From Clostridiales bacterium (GTDB lineage Bacteria; Bacillota; Clostridia; Christensenellales; Aristaeellaceae): a DNA stretch of 64,000 nt. Each line of letters opens with the position of its first letter. The first letter of the stretch is position 1. The stretch lies in assembly GCA_015056085.1 (NCBI GenBank), contig SVHA01000003.1, positions 158,096-222,095 of the forward strand. Direction: 5' to 3'. Under the pieces are notes generated by a model. That model searched no databases. It was given only the letters and a program-made list of their open reading frames with translations, and was not told where the DNA came from. This document shows positions 50,801 through 58,056 of the stretch, in pieces. Made by a program: the position numbers and the translations under genes.

Positions 50801-51399
50801 GAATCCACCTCGTCATCGAAAAACTCGATGCGCAGGCTCTGGCTGGAAGAGGGAGGATACACGTCCACAATGGCGCCCCTGAGGGCACACTGGCCTTTGC
50901 CTTCCACCATGTCCACCCGCTCGTAGCCCATCAGCACCAGATCGCTGACCAGTCGCTCGGGAGGATAGACGTCCCCCACTTTCAGGCGGATGATCGCCCG
51001 GCGGAAGGCGTCCTGCCGGCCCATGCGCTGCAGCGCCGCATCCATGGAGGTACACAAAAGGCGCACTTCCCCCAAAGTCAAACGGGAAAGTGCTTCCAGA
51101 CGCCGCCATGCGCTCTCGTGGGAGGAAGCGCCGCGGGTCAGATCGATTTCACTGCCGGGCAGGCATGCGGCCTGCTGGCCCAGCAGCTGCTGGGCGTCCT
51201 CGGCGTCATGGGCGGCCCGGAGGTCGTTGCCGGAAAGCAGCAGCACCTTCAAATCCGTCTGTGCGGCGATGCGGCAGGCGATCCAGGACGCCATGGTGTT
51301 GGGCAGGCCCGTCAGCGCCACGGTTTCCCGCTTGTGCGCCGCTTCCATCAGCCGGGTCATACCGGGGGATTGCCCGCCAAGAAGCAATGCCTGATTCAT
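47764..51399 (-). CDS. mfd: Transcription-repair coupling factor
   Basis: 1211 residues; a DNA translocase that removes RNA polymerase stalled at lesions and recruits UvrA. UvrB-like N-terminal modules (~1-340), the CarD-type RNA polymerase-interacting domain (~515-580, GDFVVHEDYGVGLYQGTVQM), the RecG-like helicase core (~640-1000: GDVGYGKTEVSLRAAF, IVDEEQRFGVSHKE, LSATPIPRTLHMSM, ESGLDVPTANTLI, QLRGRVGRS) and the TRCF C-terminal domain (~1030-1170). Normal length. It overlaps the convergent amidase gene at the 3' end. Confidence 0.95.
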   Translation of the reverse strand: MNQALLLGGQSPGMTRLMEAAHKRETVALTGLPNTMASWIACRIAAQTDLKVLLLSGNDLRAAHDAEDAQQLLGQQAACLPGSEIDLTRGASSHESAWRRLEALSRLTLGEVRLLCTSMDAALQRMGRQDAFRRAIIRLKVGDVYPPERLVSDLVLMGYERVDMVEGKGQCALRGAIVDVYPPSSSQSLRIEFFDDEVDSIRAFDCMSQRSLERAEECRLTPASEVMLMPEEWAESAARMRRAVQQGEHPENPVSLLFEDLPALPDDEEELAAIFDKKISPKIKERERSAARQAEMERRTAQLLADADAIEGGVPFRRIRAWLTVLCPETSTLMDWYQPDVVVLAQPDLLQQRAKERLEGFSEDLQSAMERGEAVLDQQNLMMDWDQWRTAMEGCGLVAVAELLRGMGGLYPETVIDLKCQGVAGYSSQMKFLAEDCRSWREGQWRVAILSGGVARGQRLARSLSDMDVPAMFTQDITDLPPGQITVLPLTIASGFIWPEARMAVISDTEVFGAGYRKAKSRRNAGERVASFTDLKVGDFVVHEDYGVGLYQGTVQMNSGGTRRDYLLIAYQGTDRLYVPIEQLARVQKYIGNPNNPPALNNLGGSQWQKQKSKVKDSLKKLAFDLVALYAKRSQETGYAFSPDTPWQRQFEDMFPYELTPDQEQSVREITADMESARNMDRLLCGDVGYGKTEVSLRAAFKAVMDNKQVAILAPTTILAQQHYHTVIKRFKGFPVNVEMLSRFKSPKEQKETIARVKSGEVDILVGTHAMLAKTVQFKNLGLLIVDEEQRFGVSHKEIIKNMKSQVDVLTLSATPIPRTLHMSMVGIRDMSVLETPPEERLPVQTRVVEYADGMIRDAILREISRGGQVYFLYNSVRHIEEFYARLHALVPEARIGVAHGQMKEHGLEDVMMDFYAGSYDVLLCTTIIESGLDVPTANTLIVFDADRFGLSQLYQLRGRVGRSNRQAYAYFTVRQDKALSETAQQRLSAIREFTEFGAGFRIAMRDLEIRGAGNILGPEQHGHLATVGYDMYCKLMEETLAEAKGFLDGAAPTQNDLETRVNLRVDAYLPDDYVRSDRQRMEMYKRIAGLQTDADRSDIVDELVDRFGDVPPVVDTLLDIAQLRALANRLGISEVTYKRGGFLLMKLSEAHIPDQMALLQAMAETDKRLAPATNGAAAIVLTDIRLDEAGMLREALKTLKALAEKLLPAP

Positions 51400-51423
51400 T
51401 TCTTCCTGTTCCTCACTTCAGGG

Positions 51424-52005
51424 TCACTTGCCGGCGTTGTACGCCTGCATGGCCTTTTCAATGCCGTTTTTGAGCCATTCTTCCACGCAGTCAGCCGCAC
51501 GGATATATGCGTCCTGCATGGCTTCCTTTTCTTCGGGCAGCTGGCAGCGGCTCAGCACCCAGTCCGCCAGATCCCACCCTTCGGGCTTGGCGCCCACACC
51601 GATGCGGATGCGGGGGAAATCCTGCCCGGAAAGGTGCTGCAGGATGGACCTCATGCCGTTGTGAGTGCCGGCGCTGCCGCCCTTTCGCACCCGAAGGCGG
51701 CCAAGAGGCAGATCGATATCGTCATAAATCACCAGCAGGTTTTGCAGAGGGCACTTGTACCAGCTGACCACTTCCGCCACGCAGGTGCCGGAGAGATTCA
51801 TGTACGTCTGGGGCTTGACCAGCACCACCCGCTTGCCCTGATAGGTGGTTTCCGCCACAAGGCCGTTCATCTTCTTTTTCGTCAGGGGCTGATTCCACCT
51901 GTTTGAGAGAATATCCATGGCCTCAAAGCCGGCGTTGTGCCGGGTAGCAGCGTATTCCTTGCCGGGATTGCCCAGCCCCACCACGATGAAGGTTTCCTTT
52001 TCCAT
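51424..52005 (-). CDS. pth: Peptidyl-tRNA hydrolase
   Basis: 193 residues; recycles tRNA from prematurely released peptidyl-tRNA. Motifs: VVGLGNPGKEYAATRHNAGFEAMD (catalytic His and Asn), LVKPQTYMNLSG, VIYDDIDLPLGRLRVRKGGSAGTHNGMRSI read over the catalytic Asp-His region, and IRIGVGAKP. It stands 24 bp before mfd; pth-mfd is a conserved order in Bacillota. Confidence 0.95.
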   Translation of the reverse strand: MEKETFIVVGLGNPGKEYAATRHNAGFEAMDILSNRWNQPLTKKKMNGLVAETTYQGKRVVLVKPQTYMNLSGTCVAEVVSWYKCPLQNLLVIYDDIDLPLGRLRVRKGGSAGTHNGMRSILQHLSGQDFPRIRIGVGAKPEGWDLADWVLSRCQLPEEKEAMQDAYIRAADCVEEWLKNGIEKAMQAYNAGK

Positions 52006-52094
52006 GTTCCTGTGTCACCTTTCTCCAAAACGGGCTATGGCGGAGAGCGGGTTTCCCCCACCCTCCGCTGTTTTCCGCGGATGTTTCTGTCGTG

Positions 52095-52913
52095 TTATTC
52101 CCCTGCGCCCAGGCGGGTCAGTTCAGCATCGACCATGGCCTTGGTGCAGTAATTCAGGGGCGAGAAGCGGCCCTCCTGCGCCCTTTCCAGATATTCCACA
52201 GCCGCAGCGGTATTTCCTGCTTCCAGGGCATACCGGCTGAGGAACCACAGGGTGTCGATCTGCCCGGGGCGGATGGCGATGGCCTTGTCGAAGTATTCCT
52301 TCGCCTTTTCCTTGTCGCCCAGCACCCGGTAATACGTCTGGCCCAGATTGTCCAGGAAAATGGCGTCCTCGTCGTCATACTCCAGGGCGCCCTGATTGAA
52401 TTGAAGCGTCTTTTCCACGCCCAGGCGCCACTGTTCCTCCCGGGGAAGAGCTTCCTTTTCCGGCGTGGGGAAGCGATCGTCCTCGTCGGGGGCGGCCTCT
52501 TCCTCCGTGCGGGCGAGGAATTCTTCCTTCCTGGCCTGATCGAACTGCTCCACATACAGGTAGCCCAGCGTCTGATAGGTCAGGCCGGTGGGGGTGCGCT
52601 CGTGCTGGCGTTCCAGCAGCCGCACGCCCTTGTCCGTTTCACCCAGCTTGTGGCAGCACACGGCGTAGTCCATAATCAGCTGGCTGCGCAGTTGGGGCGT
52701 CAAGCCGGGGGCCTTTTGCGCCTTCACCAGCAGCGCCTTGCACTCTTCATAGCGGTCTGCCCTCAGCAGCAGCAGTGCATAACTCAGCAGCGCCCGGGGG
52801 TTGGTGGTGCCGCCGGCAATGGCTTCCTCAAAGAGCTGCATGGCTTCCGCCGTGCGGCCCTTGCCCTGCAGAACCATGGCCTTGTTTGCTTTCAGATCTG
52901 CAAAAAATCCCAT
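52095..52913 (-). CDS. TPR-repeat protein
   Basis: 272 residues, soluble. TPR motifs at ~5-40 (KANKAMVLQGKGRTAEAMQLFEEAI), ~40-75, ~110-130 and ~185-265 (FLDNLGQTYYRVLGDKEKAKEYFDKAIAIRPG; ALEAGNTAAAVEYLERAQEGRFS). A Glu/Asp-rich insertion (RTEEEAAPDEDDRFPTPE) separates the two blocks. No enzyme motif. It lies between mrfB and pth on the same strand; role unknown, presumably a scaffold. Confidence 0.78.
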   Translation of the reverse strand: MGFFADLKANKAMVLQGKGRTAEAMQLFEEAIAGGTTNPRALLSYALLLLRADRYEECKALLVKAQKAPGLTPQLRSQLIMDYAVCCHKLGETDKGVRLLERQHERTPTGLTYQTLGYLYVEQFDQARKEEFLARTEEEAAPDEDDRFPTPEKEALPREEQWRLGVEKTLQFNQGALEYDDEDAIFLDNLGQTYYRVLGDKEKAKEYFDKAIAIRPGQIDTLWFLSRYALEAGNTAAAVEYLERAQEGRFSPLNYCTKAMVDAELTRLGAGE

Positions 52914-52948
52914 TTGTTTTCCCTCACTTTTCTGTGGTCAGTCCATTT

Positions 52949-54097
52949 TCACGGTTTTCTGATTTTTCGCCGGAGCCGGTCATAGCGCCGGAGCAGGTCT
53001 TCTTTCATGGCGCAACCGGCGTCGTCTTCATACAGTCCCGGCTCCGCCAGAAGGGACAGTGCCTTTTGGGTGATGTCCAGCGCCGCAGGAATGTCCCGGG
53101 CGGTATGCTCGTAATACTTCGCCAGTTCAATCATGGGCGCAGTGCCGCCTTCCCGGCGCCGGACCATATCCTCCCAGACCCGGCAGGCTTGCTGGCGCTC
53201 GCCGGAGCGGCGAAGGCATCCTGCCAGACGCATCTGCCCCGCTACCTTCATGCATCCCACCGACGCCAGACGATAGCATCGCCTCGCTTCTTCCGGGTGA
53301 TGCATCCTTTCCAGCGCCACGCCCATGGAGAACACGTCCTCCTCGTGGATGACGTCTTCCGGGCGCTCATAATACTGCACCATGTGGGCCAGCAGCGTGC
53401 ACAGGCTGGCAATGTCTTGCTGATTGTGTTCCAGCACCTCGTCAAACAGGGTGAAATCCCCCGACTTGAGGTAGTTGAAGAACCTCTCCGGCACCAGTGC
53501 GCCGGGCAGGTCGTGCTCCCGGGGAATGCCCAGGATGCACTCTTCCAGCCGGGACAGGTTGCACCTCTTCAGCCGCAGCTTCCACACCCGGCGGGCAATG
53601 TGCAACAGGTCAATGTGGGGCTTGTCCAGCCCGGCGGGGGACAGCCTGTTCATAATCAGCCTTGTCCGGAGCAGAGGCAGGTCGAAAGTCCTGCCGTTGA
53701 AGGTGCACAGCACGTCAAACCGATTGACCACGGCCATCACGTTTTCCAGCAGGTCCCGCTCTTCGGGGTAATCCCGCATGAGATACTGATGCACCACAAA
53801 TCCGCTGTCCGTCAGGTATCCCAGACCCACCTCAAAGGCCACCGTGCCGGCGCCGCCGCCAAGGCCTGTGGTTTCCGTGTCCAGATAAAGGATGCGCCGG
53901 GGGTCAAAGGGGCGGGGCATTTCATCGCCCTGCATGAGCATCACCGTGTCCCGGCTGACGGAAAAGGCGTCTGGGAATTCCGACAGGGGCAGGGTGGCGC
54001 TTGTGTGCCAGCAGTGCCATGCTTTGGGCGGGGGCTTGGGGGCGGAAGGGGCAGGCTTGCCGCTTTCCAGCGCTTTGAGTTTATCCCTCAGGTTCAT
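52949..54097 (-). CDS. mrfB: RNase H-like 3'-5' exonuclease, MrfB/YprB
   Basis: 382 residues. Exonuclease core at ~65-240 with DEDD-type acids: ILYLDTETTGLGGG, VLCTFNGRTFDLPLLRTR, and HNQQDIASLCTLL. The C-terminal ~130 residues form TPR-like helices (MGVALERMHHPEEARRCYRLA). In Bacillus subtilis MrfB works with the helicase MrfA in mitomycin-C repair (established there). Its start overlaps the mrfA stop by 4 bp (ATGA), as expected for partners. Confidence 0.88.
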   Translation of the reverse strand: MNLRDKLKALESGKPAPSAPKPPPKAWHCWHTSATLPLSEFPDAFSVSRDTVMLMQGDEMPRPFDPRRILYLDTETTGLGGGAGTVAFEVGLGYLTDSGFVVHQYLMRDYPEERDLLENVMAVVNRFDVLCTFNGRTFDLPLLRTRLIMNRLSPAGLDKPHIDLLHIARRVWKLRLKRCNLSRLEECILGIPREHDLPGALVPERFFNYLKSGDFTLFDEVLEHNQQDIASLCTLLAHMVQYYERPEDVIHEEDVFSMGVALERMHHPEEARRCYRLASVGCMKVAGQMRLAGCLRRSGERQQACRVWEDMVRRREGGTAPMIELAKYYEHTARDIPAALDITQKALSLLAEPGLYEDDAGCAMKEDLLRRYDRLRRKIRKP

Positions 54098-56364
54098 TTG
54101 GTCAGCCCCCTGAGGATGTTCTCTGCGGTTTGTTTGCCCGTCAGGCCGATTTCACCCACAGGCCCGGCGCAGGAGGGGCAGCCCGCTTCGCAGGGGCAAT
54201 CCGTGAGGATGTTCAGGCAGCGGTCCAGCAGCATCAGCTGCATCCCGTAGGCCTTGTGAGCCAGGCCCACGCCGCCGGGGCAGTTGTCGTAGAGGATGAT
54301 GGTGGGCTTTTCGGTGATGGGGCTCTTGACCTGATACACCACCGCCACGTCCTGGGGCGCACACATCAGGTACAGGGGCGCCACAATGCGCAGCAGGTTC
54401 GCCACGCCCATCATGCCGTTTTTCAGCGTGTCGTTGTCAAACTGATTGGCCAGGTCGTCCGGCAGCGTCCACCACATGGCGGTGGTGTGCATCTCCATTT
54501 CCGGCAGCCGCACATGGCCAAAGCCCAGCGTCTCGTGGGTGTCGAAGCGGATTTTCTTGAACATGGTCACCAGCGTGGAGACCTTTACTTCGCCCAGACC
54601 CAGCAAAGCGCCCTGATGTTCCTCCTGCTTTTCCACATCCAGCAGGGCCAGGTTGACATTCAGGTTGGCGTCGGTGTAATACCCGGTGTCCACCGAATGG
54701 ATGAAGGCCTTGCAGGCGTCGAAGTCCAGTTTTTCAACCTGATACTGCTGACCTTCGTGCATATAGATGGCATTCTCGTGCAAAAGCATGGGCACGGTGT
54801 AGCGGTCCATTTCGCCGATGACCCGGGGAGACGCCGGATTGGTCACATCCACGATGACGAAGTTTTCCTCCGCCGAGGCAGACCGAAGGCTGATTTCCGC
54901 CGCCGGGAAATCCTCCGCCATCCAGTGATAGCGGCCATCCACATGGCGCAGGATGGATTCTTCCGTGAGGTATTCCAGCAACTGTTCCGGCGCCGGAGAA
55001 TTTCCGAAGGCTTCGCCGTCCTCAAAGGGCAGTTCAAAGGCGGCGCACTTGAAGTGGCTCAACAGGATATACAGGTTGTCCGGGTTGAGCAGGGCGTTTT
55101 CCGGCGACTTGTGCAGGAAGTAATCAGGGTGATTGACGATGTACTGATCCAGCGCCGAAGACGACGCCACGAAGAACACAATGCTGGTGCCCTTGCGCCG
55201 TCCGGCACGGCCGGCCTGCTGCCATGCACTGGCGATGGTGCCGGGATACCCGCACAGCACGCAGGCGTCCAGGGCGCCGATGTCGATGCCTAATTCGAGG
55301 GCGTTGGTGGAGATCACCGCATCGATCTGTCCGGCACGCAGCCCCCGCTCGATGTCCCGGCGCTGGGTGGGCAGATAGCCGCCGCGATACCCCCGCACCT
55401 TGCCCGCATTGCCCAGAGGATCCCGCACCATGTCCTTCAAATAGCGGGTGAGCACTTCCACCTGCAGGCGGGATTTGCAGAAGGTGATGGTCTGGATGCC
55501 GTTTTTCAGCAGCATCCCGGCGATGCTCCTCGTCTCCGGCAGCACGCCCTTGCGGATGCCCAGCTGGCGGTTGATCACCGGCGGGTTATAGAACACAAAG
55601 TGGCGGGCGCCCATGGGGGCGCCGTTGTTATCGATGAGATCAACGGGGCGGCCAATCAGCGTCTGCGCCAATTCCTGGGGATTGGCGATGGTGGCGCTGC
55701 AGAGGATGAACTGGGGATGGCTGCCGTAGAAATCGCACAGGCGCAGCAGCCGCCTGAGCACATTGGCCAGGTTGGAGCCGAAAACGCCCCGGTAGGTGTG
55801 GATTTCGTCGATGACGATATAGCGCAGGTTTTCAAACAGCTTGACCCATTTGGTGTGATGGGGCAGAATGCCGGAATGGAGCATATCCGGGTTGGTGACC
55901 ACGATGTGCCCCGCCTGACGTACTGCCTTGCGGGCCGCACCGGGGGTATCGCCGTCATAAGTGTAGGTTTTGATGTCCACGCCCATTTCTTCGATCAGTT
56001 CATACAGTTCGCTGACCTGATCGGCAGACAGTGCCTTGGTGGGAAACAGATACAGCGCCCGGGCGTCCTCGTTTTCCAGAATGGCGGAAAGCACCGGCAG
56101 GTTGTAGCACATGGTTTTGCCCGAAGCCGTGGGCGTCACCACCACCACATCCCGCCCGGCCAGCACCTTTTCCACTGCCGAGGCCTGATGGGTATACAAC
56201 TGGTGGATGCCCCGCTTGCCCAGCACCGGCACAAGCCGCTTGTCCAGCCCTTCCGGGAAGGGAGCATACTGCGCCATCCGCGGGGGCAATTCTTCCCAGC
56301 GCACCACATTTTCCATAAACGTTGTGTCGCACCGGAGCTGGCTGACCAGCTGTTCCACATTCAT
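54094..56364 (-). CDS. mrfA: DEAD/DEAH-box helicase with DUF1998, MrfA/YprA
   Basis: 756 residues; 3'-5' DNA helicase of the MrfA/Hrq1 group. RecA-like domains: VVVVTPTASGKTMCYNLPVL (Walker A), VIDEIHTYRGVFG (DEIH box), LCSATIANPQE, then ALELGIDIGALDACVLCGYPG and QQAGRAGRRKGTS (motif VI). The C-terminal DUF1998 ends with the four-cysteine metal site in CPCEAGCPSCAGPVGE. ATG 56364 follows GGGAGG. With mrfB it forms a repair operon for interstrand or mitomycin-type damage. Confidence 0.9.
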   Translation of the reverse strand: MNVEQLVSQLRCDTTFMENVVRWEELPPRMAQYAPFPEGLDKRLVPVLGKRGIHQLYTHQASAVEKVLAGRDVVVVTPTASGKTMCYNLPVLSAILENEDARALYLFPTKALSADQVSELYELIEEMGVDIKTYTYDGDTPGAARKAVRQAGHIVVTNPDMLHSGILPHHTKWVKLFENLRYIVIDEIHTYRGVFGSNLANVLRRLLRLCDFYGSHPQFILCSATIANPQELAQTLIGRPVDLIDNNGAPMGARHFVFYNPPVINRQLGIRKGVLPETRSIAGMLLKNGIQTITFCKSRLQVEVLTRYLKDMVRDPLGNAGKVRGYRGGYLPTQRRDIERGLRAGQIDAVISTNALELGIDIGALDACVLCGYPGTIASAWQQAGRAGRRKGTSIVFFVASSSALDQYIVNHPDYFLHKSPENALLNPDNLYILLSHFKCAAFELPFEDGEAFGNSPAPEQLLEYLTEESILRHVDGRYHWMAEDFPAAEISLRSASAEENFVIVDVTNPASPRVIGEMDRYTVPMLLHENAIYMHEGQQYQVEKLDFDACKAFIHSVDTGYYTDANLNVNLALLDVEKQEEHQGALLGLGEVKVSTLVTMFKKIRFDTHETLGFGHVRLPEMEMHTTAMWWTLPDDLANQFDNDTLKNGMMGVANLLRIVAPLYLMCAPQDVAVVYQVKSPITEKPTIILYDNCPGGVGLAHKAYGMQLMLLDRCLNILTDCPCEAGCPSCAGPVGEIGLTGKQTAENILRGLTK

Positions 56365-56404
56365 TCAGGCGCACCTCCCATCATGATGCTGAAGGACTTT
56401 GTTT

Positions 56405-56433
56405 CATTATAGTCCTTCCGGCTGGTGTTGGCA
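56405..56433 (-). promoter_or_regulatory. Sigma-A promoter of mrfA-mrfB
   Basis: On the - strand TTGCCA (56433-56428), 17-nt spacer, TATAAT (56410-56405). Confidence 0.75.
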
Positions 56434-56462
56434 AGGCGAACACGGAGATTTTGTGTCTCCCC

Positions 56463-57887
56463 TTATTGCGCCGGACCGATGACCCGCACTTCGCCCAGAG
56501 CGGCCTCTGCGTCCAGTTCCAGGCGCAGGGAGGTGATGGCCAGGTCGTCAAAATGCAGGACGATGTGGACGCCGGGGAGGGCTTCGAGGGCGGAGAAATC
56601 CACATTGATCTGCCAGGCGTCGTTGAGGATCAGCCGCCCGGTGGCCTTTTCGCCCCCTTGGGGGTAAATCTGAATCAGGCTGGCGATGACGGGTTCATCC
56701 CAGGTGAGGGTGACACTGGCGCCGTGCCAGAGATAATCAGCGGAGGAATCAGCAATGCAGTAGTCGCCGTCCCGGAGAAGTTCGCCCCTTTCACCGGCTG
56801 AAAGGGCAGCGGCGGGGGTGAGGTCCGTCAGGCCGAGGTCGGCAAGAGGCACCAGTTGTTTGGCAAGGGTGGGGCCGTTGATGAAGGCGGTGCCGTCAGC
56901 GTGATATCCGGCCCGGTCGATGCACAGGCTGCGGGCAGCGGAGGGATGGATGGGGTCGGTGGAGCAGTGGTAGGCGGTGAAGAGTTCCTCGCCCACGGTG
57001 AAGAAGGCGTTGTGGCCCACGCCGCAGACAAGGCGCTTGCCGTTTTCGTCCGTCACCTGAGTGAGGATGGGGTTGTTCGCCTGCTTGACATAGGGCCCCA
57101 GAGGCGCATCGGAAACCGCCACGCCCACGGCGTAATCGCCGGTGTTGTAGGCGTTGGCGCTGTAATAGAGATAGTATTTCCCGTCGTGCTTGCGGATGAA
57201 CACGCCTTCGTTCCACAACACCGGAGAGGACTTCTTCTCCCAGGGGGTGTCGGGCACCGTCAGGCAGACGGGCTCGCCCACCATGGCGGAGAGATCCTCC
57301 GTCAGCCGCACGCCGTAGGTGTGGCTGCACTGATAAAAGCCCACATAGTTTTCGGAGCAGTCCCGGACAAAGAGCAGGTACGGCGTGCCGTCGTCATCCA
57401 CGAACAGGGAAGCGTCAATGACGTTGTAGCCCGGGTCGAGGAAGGGCTTGTCGCCGGGGTCAGTATAGGGGCCGGTGATTTTATCCGCAAAGGCCATGCT
57501 GACCCGCAGGTCGTAGTCAGCACCCATCTGCGCTGAAAACAGCATGACCCACTTGCCGTTGTACTGATACACCTCCGGCGCCCAGTGGTGCTGGGTGGAC
57601 CAGGCGGTGCCACGCAGGGCCGTCAGTGAAGAGGCTGTTTTCCAGCGGCGGAAACGGGTGGTGTACTTGACGTCAAACCTGTGCCCGCCGGTGCTGAAGC
57701 AGTAGTACCTGCCCTCATAGGGCACAATGAAGGGGTCGGCCACATCGCCCCGGAGGGGATTTTGATACAGCCAGGTGTAATCTGTTTTGTCCTTCAGGGG
57801 CAGAGGCTCGTACTCCCCGGCGAAAGCGGGCAGGGTCGGAAGAAGCATCAGCAAAATCAGCAGCGCCATCAGCAGCAAACGAATCAT
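56463..57887 (-). CDS. Secreted glycoside hydrolase family 43 protein
   Basis: 474 residues. Signal peptide LLLMALLILLMLLPTLPAFA. Five-bladed GH43 propeller at ~35-335: the catalytic base Asp in LRGDVADPFIVPYEGRYY, the pKa-modulating Asp in YNVIDASLFVDDDGTPYLLF, and the acid Glu in PVLWNEGVFIRKHDGKYYLYYS; plus WAPEVYQYNGKWVMLFSA. The C-terminal ~110 residues form a jelly-roll (F5/8-like) carbohydrate-binding region (DEPVIASLIQIYPQG, LRLELDAEAALGEVRV). It likely attacks arabinose- or xylose-containing glycans outside the cell. ATG 57887 follows GGAGG. Confidence 0.87.
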   Translation of the reverse strand: MIRLLLMALLILLMLLPTLPAFAGEYEPLPLKDKTDYTWLYQNPLRGDVADPFIVPYEGRYYCFSTGGHRFDVKYTTRFRRWKTASSLTALRGTAWSTQHHWAPEVYQYNGKWVMLFSAQMGADYDLRVSMAFADKITGPYTDPGDKPFLDPGYNVIDASLFVDDDGTPYLLFVRDCSENYVGFYQCSHTYGVRLTEDLSAMVGEPVCLTVPDTPWEKKSSPVLWNEGVFIRKHDGKYYLYYSANAYNTGDYAVGVAVSDAPLGPYVKQANNPILTQVTDENGKRLVCGVGHNAFFTVGEELFTAYHCSTDPIHPSAARSLCIDRAGYHADGTAFINGPTLAKQLVPLADLGLTDLTPAAALSAGERGELLRDGDYCIADSSADYLWHGASVTLTWDEPVIASLIQIYPQGGEKATGRLILNDAWQINVDFSALEALPGVHIVLHFDDLAITSLRLELDAEAALGEVRVIGPAQ

Positions 57888-57926
57888 CTTTTTCCTCCGT
57901 TGTCAGGGTGATTTCAGGCTGATTTC

Positions 57927-57956
57927 ATCATACCATATCCACCCCCTTCCCTGCAA
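57927..57956 (-). promoter_or_regulatory. Promoter of the GH43 gene
   Basis: On the - strand TTGCAG (57956-57951), 18-nt spacer, TATGAT (57932-57927). Confidence 0.6.
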
Positions 57957-57993
57957 TGAAAATCGAAAGAGATGTGAATTGTGGTGGTCGTTC

Positions 57994-58022
57994 TTGACGA
58001 ATCCGGGGGATGGGATTATACT
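57994..58022 (+). promoter_or_regulatory. Sigma-A promoter of the ABC exporter
   Basis: TTGACG (57994-57999), 17-nt spacer, TATACT (58017-58022); leader about 30 nt. Confidence 0.75.
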
Positions 58023-58056
58023 GGAAAAAACGAGAGAAACCGGGAGGAAAACAAGT

